DNA from: Candidatus Colwellbacteria bacterium RIFCSPLOWO2_02_FULL_44_20b
GTDB lineage: Bacteria > Patescibacteriota > Minisyncoccia > UBA6257 > Colwellbacteraceae
DNA: 18,562 bases
Direction: 5' to 3'
Assembly (NCBI GenBank): GCA_001817765.1
Contig: MHIZ01000023.1
Location: forward strand, 1 to 18,562
Notes under the pieces: model-generated
Told to the model about the DNA's origin: nothing
The model's input: the letters and a program-made list of their open reading frames with translations, nothing else
The model's database searches: none
Shown here: piece after piece, positions 1-6,760 of the stretch
Layout: the number at the start of each line of letters is the position of its first letter
Position numbering within the stretch: the first letter of the stretch is position 1
Made by a program: the position numbers and the translations under genes

Positions 1-2
1 AC

Positions 3-1091
3 GCGGCGTTTACTTTTCTTCCACGAGCGCAGATTGATGTCGTTCTTGAAGAAACTAAATGGGAATACGTTAATAGTGTTTCCGCTGACGTTAATCTTTC
101 GGAGCGGAGCGGAGTGGTTAAAGATGGCGCGGTTACTATACTTGGTGAAATTCTTTCAGAGCGTAAAAACCTCAGTATGCAGTTTCCGGCTTCAGCAAAG
201 AAGATTGTTGAACGGAAATCGGAAGGAGTTCTCATTATCTATAATGGCTATGATTCACGACCCCAACAGCTTGTGAAGACAACACGATTTAAATCTCCTG
301 ATGGAAAAATTTTTCGTCTTGACGAGGGAGTTACGGTTCCCGGGGCGAAAATCGCGGACGGTAAGATTCAGCCTTCGAGCATCGAAGCGGCAGTAACAGC
401 CGACAAACCTGGAGAGGAGTACAACCTGCCCGCGGGCGTTCGTTTTGTCATTCCGGGATTTGAAGGAAAGCCTCAGTATCAAGGATTTTACGCGGAATCA
501 AAGGGAGCTTTAAGCGGTGGCGTGATTGGTGAGATGAGCGTACCGACCGAGGACGATATCGCGACAGCTAAGGAAGAAACACGAGAGGCGCTTCAGGACG
601 CGTTCGCTGCCCAGTTCACGACACTTTTTCCGGAAAACGTAACGTTTCTAAAAGACGCGTCTCGTCTTCTTATTGTGAAAGAACAAGCGATCGAAGGCGC
701 GGTTCAAGATGGAACATTTTCTTATTTTATCGAAGGTGAAATGCAGGCGTTTGTTTTTCGAGAAGATGATCTTTTGAAAAATTTTGGAAAGCTTGTTTTG
801 GCGGACGCGCAAACGGAGCTTGTTCCAAAAGACTATTCGTTTACATATGGCGTGCCGGAAGTTAACTTTCAGGCGGGGAAGCTTAGTGTTCCTGTAACGT
901 TTCAATCGGTTTGGACATATCCGTTTGATCGTACTCATCTTGCGGAAGAGGCGCAGGGCAAGACAGAACAAGAACTTACGGCGCTTCTTCTTTCTGTTCC
1001 CGGGATCAAATCGGCGAGTGTTTCTCTTTGGCCTTTCTGGGTTAAACGGGCTCCGGGGGGAGACGGGAAGGTTCGTGTAGCTGTCCAATAG
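3..1091 (+). CDS. Baseplate J-like protein, 3' part (truncated by window edge)
   Basis: The frame is open from base 3 to a TAG at 1089-1091, so the start lies upstream; about 362 residues are visible. The first residues (AAFTFLPRAQIDV) look like the end of a membrane-anchor segment followed by an extracytoplasmic region. The middle has the features I associate with the baseplate J-like family of Patescibacteria: a TTRFKSPDGKIFRL segment, then VTVPG, then PGEEYNLPAG, then IPGF, and an SGGVIGE stretch before a helical DDIATAKEETREAL segment. The C-terminus ends with PGIKSASVSLWPFWVKRAP, a common ending in these proteins. Function in CPR is unknown: the name comes from phage baseplate wedge proteins, and a contractile-injection or envelope role is only inference. 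A GTG at 114 is not needed as start because the frame is open upstream. About 100 bases separate it from infA, which seems to have its own promoter. Confidence 0.72.
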   Translation, partial: AAFTFLPRAQIDVVLEETKWEYVNSVSADVNLSERSGVVKDGAVTILGEILSERKNLSMQFPASAKKIVERKSEGVLIIYNGYDSRPQQLVKTTRFKSPDGKIFRLDEGVTVPGAKIADGKIQPSSIEAAVTADKPGEEYNLPAGVRFVIPGFEGKPQYQGFYAESKGALSGGVIGEMSVPTEDDIATAKEETREALQDAFAAQFTTLFPENVTFLKDASRLLIVKEQAIEGAVQDGTFSYFIEGEMQAFVFREDDLLKNFGKLVLADAQTELVPKDYSFTYGVPEVNFQAGKLSVPVTFQSVWTYPFDRTHLAEEAQGKTEQELTALLLSVPGIKSASVSLWPFWVKRAPGGDGKVRVAVQ

Positions 1092-1143
1092 AAATATAGC
1101 CTTGTTTTCATTGAGTTACACTCTAGCTTCCTGCACGCTTATA

Positions 1144-1172
1144 TTGACTTCCTCTAGGGCCTATGCTAGTTT
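1144..1172 (+). promoter_or_regulatory. Candidate promoter of the infA-ribosomal operon
   Basis: TTGACT at 1144-1149 matches five of six -35 bases. After 17 bases comes TAGTTT (1167-1172), preceded by TGC, an extended -10. Transcription would start near 1179, leaving a leader of about 10 bases before the infA ATG at 1189. The -10 hexamer itself is poor (3/6), so the call relies on the -35, the spacing and the TG extension. The rest of the 1092-1188 gap holds nothing else I can support. Confidence 0.42.
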
Positions 1173-1188
1173 TTATCAATAACGGATT

Positions 1189-1407
1189 ATGAAGGATTCA
1201 GCCAAGTCGGAGCTTGTTCAGGGCGTTGTTGAAGAGAGTTTGCCGGGGACAACGTTCCGGGTTCGTCTTTCAACCGGAGAGACCATTTTGGCGTACATTT
1301 CTGGGCGGATGCGAATTCACCGCATTAAAATTCTGCCGGGCGACAGTGTTGTTGTCGAGATGACGTCTTATGATCGAAATCGCGGAAGAATTACACGGCG
1401 ACTGTAA
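1189..1407 (+). CDS. infA: Translation initiation factor IF-1
   Basis: This 72-residue protein has the usual IF-1 length and is a single S1-like OB fold. The family core is clear: VQGVVEESLPGTTFRVRL, then ISGRMRIHRIKILPGDSVVVEM, ending in YDRNRGRITRRL. IF-1 binds the 30S A site during initiation together with IF-2 and IF-3. The ATG at 1189 sits about 16 bases after the candidate -10 element, with only a weak purine stretch (ACGGA) in front. In many bacteria infA lies between secY/adk/map and rpmJ; here it follows an unrelated baseplate J-like gene, and a strong hairpin with T-runs separates it from rpmJ. Identification is secure. Confidence 0.96.
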   Translation: MKDSAKSELVQGVVEESLPGTTFRVRLSTGETILAYISGRMRIHRIKILPGDSVVVEMTSYDRNRGRITRRL

Positions 1408-1437
1408 TCATGAGTTATTCGTTATCTAGAGATTTAT

Positions 1438-1480
1438 GAGCTGCGAAGTTTTACATCGCACTCTTTTTTCTGTCTTTTTT
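1438..1480 (+). terminator. Intrinsic terminator or attenuator between infA and rpmJ
   Basis: GAG (1438-1440) and TGCGA (1442-1446), with C1441 bulged, pair with TCGCA (1456-1460) and CTC (1461-1463) across a nine-base loop. Six T follow directly (1464-1469) and another six at 1475-1480. This is a textbook intrinsic terminator shape, yet it lies inside what is normally one operon, so partial termination (attenuation) is likely. The last T-run ends only five bases before the rpmJ ATG. Confidence 0.7.
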
Positions 1481-1485
1481 ATGAT

Positions 1486-1599
1486 ATGAAAGTACGAGCA
1501 TCAGTCAAAAAAATCTGTAAGAACTGTAAAGTTGTTCGTCGTAAAAGACGGGTTTATATTATTTGCAAGAATCCTAAGCATAAACAACGACAGGGATAA
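1486..1599 (+). CDS. rpmJ: 50S ribosomal protein L36
   Basis: A 37-residue ORF starting with ATG at 1486 and ending with TAA at 1597-1599. It is the zinc-ribbon form of L36: MKVRASVKKIC at the N-terminus, then C11, C14, C27 and H32, which match the family's CxxC...C....H zinc ligands, and a basic KHKQRQG tail. L36 sits at the base of the large subunit stalk region. It is directly followed by rpsM after nine bases, the conserved rpmJ-rpsM-rpsK-rpsD-rpoA-rplQ order. No SD motif is seen before the ATG; the preceding bases are a T-run from the attenuator-like hairpin. Some bacteria have only the C- paralogue; this one keeps the zinc-binding version. Confidence 0.95.
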   Translation: MKVRASVKKICKNCKVVRRKRRVYIICKNPKHKQRQG

Positions 1600-1608
1600 C
1601 CTTTTATT

Positions 1609-1992
1609 ATGAGACTACTTGGAGTAAATATTCCGGATACTAAGCGCGTTGAAATTTCTTTAACGTATCTTTATGGCATTGGACCCGCGCTTTCGCGTCG
1701 GATGCTTCATGATTTGAAAATCAGTCCTGATAAGCGAGCGAAAGACATCACATCGCAAGAGGCGAACCAGCTCAAAGAATATATTGAAAAGCATTATAAG
1801 ATTGAAGGAGAGCTTCGACAGATTGTTCGCCAAAATGTTCAACGACTCAAAGATATCGGTTCGTATCGGGGCAGTCGGCACGTCCGACGGCTTCCGGTTC
1901 GTGGCCAACGCACGAAAACAAATTCACGAACAGTTCGCGGCAACACTCGAAAAACGGCGGGTAGCGGTAAGCGTAAAGTAGAGCTCAAATAA
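1609..1992 (+). CDS. rpsM: 30S ribosomal protein S13
   Basis: A 127-residue protein, normal length. The N-terminus MRLLGVNIPDTKRVEISLTY and the helix-turn-helix motif YGIGPALSRR are diagnostic. The C-terminal half shows DIGSYRGSRHVRRLPVRGQR followed by TKTNSRTVRGN, the basic tail that enters the decoding region and touches P-site tRNA. S13 is a head protein of the 30S subunit and bridges to the 50S subunit. It ends one base before the rpsK start, so the two are probably translationally coupled. No SD motif precedes its ATG (context is AT-rich). Confidence 0.97.
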   Translation: MRLLGVNIPDTKRVEISLTYLYGIGPALSRRMLHDLKISPDKRAKDITSQEANQLKEYIEKHYKIEGELRQIVRQNVQRLKDIGSYRGSRHVRRLPVRGQRTKTNSRTVRGNTRKTAGSGKRKVELK

Positions 1993-1993
1993 T

Positions 1994-2449
1994 ATGGGTA
2001 AGAAGAAAATCGCAGAACAAACCGAAAATAAGACGAAAACAGCCGCGACAGAGGTTGCGAAAGATCAGTCTTCGGAGAAAACCCAATCAGCCGGAACGCG
2101 GAAGATTGAAACAGGGCGCCTTTACATTAAGGCCTCGTACAATAATACTTTTGTAACGATGACTGATGAGAAGGGAAACACGCTTGCGTGGGCCTCTGCG
2201 GGATCGCTTGGTTTTTCAGGGCCGAAGAAAGCAACGCCATTTGCGGCTTCAAAGATTATAGCGACGATTGCCGAGAGGGTCAGTAAAACGGGGCCGTTTA
2301 ATATTCATGTTTTTGTAATGGGCGTTGGGAGCGGACGTGACACGGCGGTCAGATCGCTTCCGAATCATGGGTTTTCAATTCTTTCGATCAGAGACGTAAC
2401 TCCAGTTCCGCATAACGGGGTGAAACCAAAGAAAGTGCGAAGAGTCTAA
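1994..2449 (+). CDS. rpsK: 30S ribosomal protein S11
   Basis: 151 residues, about 20 longer than the E. coli protein. The extra length is a charged, probably disordered N-terminal extension (roughly residues 1-38, rich in K, E, T). The conserved core follows: GRLYIKASYNNTFVTMTDEKGN, ASAGSLGFSGPKKATPFAA, a GVGSGRDTAVRSL segment, and the signature end DVTPVPHNGVKPKKVRRV. S11 lies on the 30S platform near the E site and the 3' end of 16S rRNA. The start lies one base after the rpsM stop and has no SD of its own, so reinitiation from rpsM is likely. Confidence 0.96.
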   Translation: MGKKKIAEQTENKTKTAATEVAKDQSSEKTQSAGTRKIETGRLYIKASYNNTFVTMTDEKGNTLAWASAGSLGFSGPKKATPFAASKIIATIAERVSKTGPFNIHVFVMGVGSGRDTAVRSLPNHGFSILSIRDVTPVPHNGVKPKKVRRV

Positions 2450-2473
2450 AATACAAAGTATACGATATACACC

Positions 2474-3094
2474 ATGGCACAGCGAGTTTTAGAAAAAAAG
2501 GAACGAAGTTTGGGCGTGAAACTTTTCTTGAAAGGCGAGCGTTGTAATTCGCCGAAGTGCGCCTTAACACGCAAACCATATCGACCAGGTATGCATGGTA
2601 AGAGTTATCGTCGGGCTCCCTCAGAAACAGGACGCCAGCTTCTTGAGAAACAGAAGATTCGCTTTACGTATGGACTCCGTGAAGAGCAAATGCGGCGCAT
2701 ATTCGAAACAGCCGTTAAAAAACTTTCAGTAGCGACTGACCAAGCGCTTCTCGATCTTCTTGAGCGTCGACTTGATAATGTTATTTATCGGCTTGGACTC
2801 GCGACGTCGCGCTCGATGGCAAAACAACTTGTTGGTCATGGACATTTTCTTGTGAATGGCAAACGGGTAACTGTACCGTCGTATCTTGTACGACCAAACG
2901 ATGTTCTTACTATCAGAACTCAATCAAAAGAACACCTAGTGTTTAAAGATTTAGCAACAACTCTTAAGAATTATGAGGTGCCGGGATGGCTTTCGCTTGA
3001 TATGACAACTTTTCAAGGTACGGTTCTTTCGGCTCCGAAAGACCTCGATGTGCCTTTTGATATTAATTTAGTGGTCGATTACTATTCCCAATAA
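2474..3094 (+). CDS. rpsD: 30S ribosomal protein S4
   Basis: 206 residues, standard length. The N-terminal domain has EKKERSLGVKLFLKGERC followed by C29, PGMHG and a TYGLREEQMRRIF helix. The S4 RNA-binding domain begins about residue 98 (RRLDNVIYRLGLATSR) and continues with GHFLVNGKRV. S4 is a primary 16S-binding protein that nucleates 5'-domain assembly and, in many bacteria, represses its own operon. Only two cysteines (C24, C29) of the four-cysteine zinc finger seen in some S4 proteins are present, so zinc binding is doubtful. No SD is visible before the ATG at 2474. Confidence 0.97.
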   Translation: MAQRVLEKKERSLGVKLFLKGERCNSPKCALTRKPYRPGMHGKSYRRAPSETGRQLLEKQKIRFTYGLREEQMRRIFETAVKKLSVATDQALLDLLERRLDNVIYRLGLATSRSMAKQLVGHGHFLVNGKRVTVPSYLVRPNDVLTIRTQSKEHLVFKDLATTLKNYEVPGWLSLDMTTFQGTVLSAPKDLDVPFDINLVVDYYSQ

Positions 3095-3113
3095 ACATTT
3101 TTAATAAACTTTT

Positions 3114-3908
3114 ATGGAAATTATTTACTTAAGCGAAAGCATTAAAATTAAGCGAGTTTCTGAAGATGAAAAAGTCGGTGTTTTTGACGTTGAGGGATTA
3201 TATCCGGGTTACGGTTTGACGGTTGGTTCAGCGCTTCGACGGGTTCTTTTCTCGTCGTTGCCGGGCGCCGCAATTACTCACTTTAAGATCAGGGGAGTAA
3301 GCCACGAGTTTTCGACTCTTCCCGGAGTTCTTGAAGATATTGTTGATATTGCTCTTAACCTTAAATCGGTCAGGTTTAAGTTTTTCGCCAAGGAACCACA
3401 GGTTCTTACTCTTTCGGTTAAAGGGGAGCGCGCTGTGACGGCTGCGGATATTAAGGGCAACGCGGATGTTCAGGTAGAAAATCCCGATGTTCACATTGCA
3501 ACACTCACTTCGAAGAACGCGGTACTTGATATGGAAATTACTGTTGAGCGCGGTCTTGGCTACGTTCCGGTTGAAGCGCGGAAATCTGAGAAACTTCCTA
3601 TTGGCGTTGTTGCCGTGGACGCGATTTTTTCTCCGGTTCTTAAAGTGAATTACGAACTTGAAAATATGCGCGTTGGCGATCGAACTGACTACAACAGGTT
3701 GCATCTTCATATTGAGACTGACGGAACGGTAAGCCCCTCGGAGGCACTTCACAAGGCGGCTAACGTTCTCCTTGATCACTTCAAAAAGGTTTCCGATATT
3801 GACGTTATACGGAACACAACACAGTCGGAGGAAAAGGAAAATACTGAGGAATCTATTTCTGAAGAAAAGGCTAAAAAGAAAACAGCTTCTAAGAAGGCGA
3901 AAAAATAA
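3114..3908 (+). CDS. rpoA: RNA polymerase alpha subunit lacking the C-terminal domain
   Basis: 264 residues against about 310-330 in most bacteria. Residues 1-232 form a complete alpha N-terminal domain, which dimerises and nucleates beta/beta' assembly: GLTVGSALRRVLFSSLPGAA (33-52), a GVLEDIVDIALNLK segment, ERGLGYVPVEAR, and ending with the DYNRLHLHIETDGTVSP and HKAANVLLDHF helix. After residue 232 there is only a short tail (233-264) rich in E, K and S, ending KKTASKKAKK. The helix-hairpin-helix C-terminal domain, which binds UP elements and many activators, is absent. The next gene starts 12 bases after the stop, so no room is left for it. It lies between rpsD and rplQ as usual. Confidence 0.95.
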   Translation: MEIIYLSESIKIKRVSEDEKVGVFDVEGLYPGYGLTVGSALRRVLFSSLPGAAITHFKIRGVSHEFSTLPGVLEDIVDIALNLKSVRFKFFAKEPQVLTLSVKGERAVTAADIKGNADVQVENPDVHIATLTSKNAVLDMEITVERGLGYVPVEARKSEKLPIGVVAVDAIFSPVLKVNYELENMRVGDRTDYNRLHLHIETDGTVSPSEALHKAANVLLDHFKKVSDIDVIRNTTQSEEKENTEESISEEKAKKKTASKKAKK

Positions 3909-3920
3909 TTTATTTTTACG

Positions 3921-4274
3921 ATGCGTCACGGAAAAGAAGGCCGAAAATTTCATCGAAAACAAGGACAGCGAAAGTCTTTTCTCAAGGGCTTAACTGCTAA
4001 TTTAATTATGGAGGGCAGAATTCAAACGACTGAAGCCCGAGCGAAAGAAATAAAACCCAGAGTTGAACGGCTTATTACTATTGGCAAACGGCAGAACGTG
4101 GCGTCTCTTCGCCTTCTCCTTTCGCGACTTCCGAAACCGGCAGCAATGAAGTTGTATCACGAGGTCGCGCCTCGTTTTGTAGAACGACATGGCGGATATA
4201 CAAGGATTATCAAAGGGACGAGAAGCCGGATGCGTGATGGCGCGTCGCGATCAATTATCGAATTTGTTCTCTAA
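3921..4274 (+). CDS. rplQ: 50S ribosomal protein L17
   Basis: 117 residues, normal for bacterial L17. The N-terminus MRHGKEGRKFHRKQGQRKS is diagnostic, followed by LTANLIMEGRIQTTEARAKE, then a helical VERLITIGKRQN segment and an RFVERHGGYTRIIKGTRSR signature near the C-terminus. L17 lies near the peptide exit tunnel. It follows rpoA in the conserved order; the intergenic gap is 12 bases with no SD motif. It ends four bases before the most likely rplM start. Confidence 0.96.
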   Translation: MRHGKEGRKFHRKQGQRKSFLKGLTANLIMEGRIQTTEARAKEIKPRVERLITIGKRQNVASLRLLLSRLPKPAAMKLYHEVAPRFVERHGGYTRIIKGTRSRMRDGASRSIIEFVL

Positions 4275-4278
4275 TTCA

Positions 4279-4620
4279 ATGGAATACGTACTTGACGCAA
4301 AAAATCAACATCTCGGACGCTTCGCCTCGAAAATCGCGCACCTTCTTCAAGGAAAAGATACTCCTTCGTATGAACCACGTCTTTTAGGCAGCAATCGTGT
4401 TATTGTTACCAATGTTTCAAAAATCATACTTACTGGAAAAAAAGCCGAGCAAAAAGTATACTACCGGCACACTCAGTACGTTGGACATCTTAAAAAGACA
4501 ACGTACGAACAAGCTTTTCAAAAGGATCCGACATGGGTTTTGCGGCACGCGGTTCGGCGAATGCTTCCTCAAAATCAACTTCGAGACAAGCGACTTAAAA
4601 TGCTTCAATTAGAACGATAA
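4279..4620 (+). CDS. rplM: 50S ribosomal protein L13, short form
   Basis: 113 residues starting at ATG 4279, against about 142 in E. coli. Conserved segments are VLDAKNQHLGRFASKIAHLL, YEPRLLGSNRVIVTN, KIILTGKKAEQKVYYRHTQY and VRRMLPQNQLRDKR. Relative to E. coli it lacks the N-terminal dozen residues and the C-terminal tail after the MLP motif. The frame remains open upstream to an ATG at 4189, but that would overlap rplQ by 86 bases and add residues unlike L13, so I chose 4279. L13 is an early-assembling 50S protein; it is usually paired with rpsI, as here, five bases apart. Confidence 0.95.
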   Translation: MEYVLDAKNQHLGRFASKIAHLLQGKDTPSYEPRLLGSNRVIVTNVSKIILTGKKAEQKVYYRHTQYVGHLKKTTYEQAFQKDPTWVLRHAVRRMLPQNQLRDKRLKMLQLER

Positions 4621-4625
4621 TTTTT

Positions 4626-5042
4626 ATGAAAGAAACACTACCTAAAAAACAAGATCGTTACTTTGAAGCCGTAGGACGGCGCAAGGAAGCTGTCGCTCGC
4701 GTCAGGCTTTTTACGGGTGGCAAGGCGAGTTTTGTCGTTAACGGCGTTGATTACAAAAAATATTTTCCACTTCTTCGCTATCAAGCTATCGCGGCGGCAC
4801 CGCTTTCAAAAGTAACTCTTACTACCCAAGTTGCGGTTGAGGCTAAGCTTATGGGCGGCGGCGTGAGTGCTCAGGCTGAAGCGCTTTCACTTGGAATTAG
4901 CAGGGCACTTCTCAAGGTAAGTCCTGAAACTCGAACTATTCTTAAATCTCTAGGATTTCTGACGCGCGACGCACGCGCTGTAGAGCGCAAAAAATACGGA
5001 CTCAAAAAGGCCCGACGTGCACCGCAATGGTCAAAACGGTAA
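4626..5042 (+). CDS. rpsI: 30S ribosomal protein S9
   Basis: 138 residues. The start of the family core is RYFEAVGRRKEAVARVRLF, followed by VNGVDYKKYFP, a GGGVSAQAEALSLGISRALL segment, and the diagnostic C-terminus with RDARAVERKKYGLKKARRAPQ ending in SKR (136-138). The last residues of S9 reach the P-site tRNA anticodon stem-loop, and the terminal SKR is conserved here. It pairs with rplM five bases upstream. The next ORF starts inside its last six codons, a 16-base overlap. Confidence 0.97.
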   Translation: MKETLPKKQDRYFEAVGRRKEAVARVRLFTGGKASFVVNGVDYKKYFPLLRYQAIAAAPLSKVTLTTQVAVEAKLMGGGVSAQAEALSLGISRALLKVSPETRTILKSLGFLTRDARAVERKKYGLKKARRAPQWSKR

Positions 5043-5446
5043 AACCGATTTACATCTGCTTTCTTTTTATTTTTTTTGTTGTTCTTGACGTTTTAGCAAA
5101 TATTTACGATTGGTTTTGGATTTTCGGATGGTTTGACGTTCTTATGCACTTCTTAGGTGGAGCTCTCGCGGGCGCTGCGTTTTTTTGGATTTTTCCGCGG
5201 TTTTTTATCACTTTTAATCGTTCGTTTACGCAATTCTTTATTACTTTTACTCTTGCGATGGGGTTTGTTGCTCTTGTTGGAGTAGTGTGGGAATTTCATG
5301 AACTCGTTTTCGACATTCAAGGAAGCGTTGCGGATACCATGGAAGACCTTTTTAATGATTTCGCAGGCGGCGCAGTAGCCGCCCTTATTATTTTCTTCAG
5401 ACAAAAGAAATCATTCATCGCTTCTCAACCTTCTACCGATGCCTAA
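5027..5446 (+). CDS. DUF2238/YjdF-like small membrane protein
   Basis: 139 residues with about four hydrophobic segments: roughly 8-25, 32-56, 67-88 and 116-128. Polar motifs resemble the DUF2238/YjdF membrane family: MHFLGGALAG near residue 40, VGVVWEFHELVFD near 87, and DTMEDLFNDFAGG near 106-118. The conserved H, W-E-F-H-E and D..DL..D residues within or near membrane segments suggest a buried polar site, but the biochemical function of the family is not known to me. The start overlaps rpsI by 16 bases and its stop overlaps the next gene by eight, so it probably rides on the ribosomal transcript. A downstream start is possible but none has a better context. Confidence 0.68.
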   Translation: MVKTVKPIYICFLFIFFVVLDVLANIYDWFWIFGWFDVLMHFLGGALAGAAFFWIFPRFFITFNRSFTQFFITFTLAMGFVALVGVVWEFHELVFDIQGSVADTMEDLFNDFAGGAVAALIIFFRQKKSFIASQPSTDA

Positions 5447-6167
5447 GCCGCACCTTTCAATTATTCTTCCTTTTAGGGATAGCGAACGAGAACTTTTTGC
5501 CCTTACTCTTTTGAAACTTGATGAAGCGCTCAGTACTTCAGATTATTCGTATGAAGTTCTTATTCTTGAGGAAAACGCTCGCGTTGAACTTCACCCTTAT
5601 TCTCAAGAATTTACCGGGCTTTTTAAGAAAACAAAGTGGTTTGAGAACGATACAGTACGCGGCGTTGGTGATCTTTTTCGCCAGGGGATGCTTAAAGCGC
5701 GAGGAACATTTCGGCTTTTTTTGGAACCTTTCGCAATTTCCTCTTTTGAAGGAATTTCTAAAGCACTCGCGCTTTGCGGGAAAGGATCGGAAATCGTTAT
5801 CGGCAGGCGCACATTACGAACTCTTCGCTTTGAAGCATCGCGTTCGGCTTTTTTTCGAGCACGTACGGTTCTTACAACTCTTTTTACTGAACTCTCTCGG
5901 ATTATTTTTCATTATGATACGCGGAGCGGATTTGTACTTCTTTCTGGAGAGACAGCGGACAAACTCGCTCTTCTTATGCGCGTTCAGAATTCCGGTTTTA
6001 TTCAGGAACTCTTGATTCTTGGAAAACGGTTTGATTTTACGGCAGTTTCACACCCAATTGTATGGCAGCCCTCTCCAAACCACCTCACACTCCGAGAAAA
6101 ATTCGTTTCTTTCCTTCAGAGCTTCAAGGTCAGGCTTTGGATTAAGAAAGGAAAATATGACACATAA
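5439..6167 (+). CDS. Degenerate family-2 glycosyltransferase-like protein
   Basis: 242 residues with the outline of a GT-A fold, dolichol-phosphate-mannose-synthase-like enzyme: LSIILPFRDSERELFALTLL at the N-terminus, SYEVLILEEN, then RGVGDLFRQGMLKARGTFRLF, GSEIVIGRR, and DTRSGFVLLSG plus GFIQELLILGKR, which parallel the acceptor-side motifs. Family members usually have a DxD-type (DAD) metal-binding motif after the ARG...LF segment. Here that position reads EPFA, and the usual E-x-N-D after VLIL is also changed (EENA). The protein may therefore have lost or altered catalysis. There is no C-terminal membrane segment. It overlaps the upstream DUF2238-like gene by eight bases. The fold assignment is by motif order only. 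Confidence 0.62.
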   Translation: MPKPHLSIILPFRDSERELFALTLLKLDEALSTSDYSYEVLILEENARVELHPYSQEFTGLFKKTKWFENDTVRGVGDLFRQGMLKARGTFRLFLEPFAISSFEGISKALALCGKGSEIVIGRRTLRTLRFEASRSAFFRARTVLTTLFTELSRIIFHYDTRSGFVLLSGETADKLALLMRVQNSGFIQELLILGKRFDFTAVSHPIVWQPSPNHLTLREKFVSFLQSFKVRLWIKKGKYDT

Positions 6168-6197
6168 AGCAGATTTCAGTTCCCGATATTTAGTTTT

Positions 6198-6203
6198 TAT
6201 TAT
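6198..6203 (+). promoter_or_regulatory. Possible -10 element upstream of greA
   Basis: TATTAT (5/6 match) lies 30 bases before the greA ATG in an AT-rich gap. No good -35 is visible at the right distance (TTTCAG, 18 bases upstream, matches only two positions). I record it because the 6168-6233 gap is the only break between the glycosyltransferase-like gene and greA. Confidence 0.2.
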
Positions 6204-6233
6204 TAAAGTAAAAATCGAAGGTATTACGAAACA

Positions 6234-6692
6234 ATGATGAATTATTTTCTCAGCAAAGAACGTCTTGAAGAACTTAAGAAGGAATACGAACATCTTACGA
6301 CCCATCGACGTATCGAGGTCGCGGAACGCTTGAAGCGTGCCAAAGAACTTGGGGACTTATCAGAAAATGCCGAGTATATGGAAGCGCGAGAGGAGCAGGC
6401 GCAGGTTGAAACGAGAATCGTGGAACTTGGGGACATTATCAAGGGAGCGGTTCTCATTAAGAAGCAAGGAGGAAGCGAGATTATCGGGGTTGGTTCTACC
6501 GTGGAAGTCGCAAAAAATGGCACAACCGTGCGGTTTTCGATTGTTGGCTCTAACGAAACACGGCCGGAACAAGGATTTATTTCCAATGAATCACCGCTTG
6601 GACAAGCGCTTCTCGGCAAAAAAGTTGGGGATTCGGTTATAATTAATACGCCATCAGGAAAGGCGCAGTATGAAGTAATTAAGCTTGAGTAG
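6234..6692 (+). CDS. greA: Transcription elongation factor GreA
   Basis: 152 residues, near the usual 158. The N-terminal coiled coil (about 1-75) carries LKRAKELGDLSENAEYMEAR with D41 and E44, the acidic pair at the tip that reaches the polymerase active site and stimulates cleavage of backtracked RNA. The C-terminal FKBP-like domain contains VGSTVEVAKNG, FISNESPLGQALLGKKVGD and ends with the YEVIKLE strand. There are two adjacent ATGs (6234, 6237); either may be used, and no SD precedes them. Gene order greA-lysS is a frequent bacterial neighbourhood. The 68 bases to lysS hold no obvious terminator. Confidence 0.95.
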   Translation: MMNYFLSKERLEELKKEYEHLTTHRRIEVAERLKRAKELGDLSENAEYMEAREEQAQVETRIVELGDIIKGAVLIKKQGGSEIIGVGSTVEVAKNGTTVRFSIVGSNETRPEQGFISNESPLGQALLGKKVGDSVIINTPSGKAQYEVIKLE

Positions 6693-6760
6693 AATTTTCC
6701 TTGCCGATAGACAGAAACTAGACAGCAACGCGACTCAGTTGTATTTTTGAGATAGGTTCT

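Noticed and set aside
3228..3962. 244-residue minus-strand ORF opposite rpoA
   Set aside because: It is a shadow of the clearly conserved rpoA frame; the translation has no recognisable domain and is rich in K, R, N and F as expected from antisense frames.
4189..4278. N-terminal extension of L13 from ATG 4189
   Set aside because: It lies inside rplQ, adds 30 residues unlike any L13, and the ATG at 4279 matches the family start.
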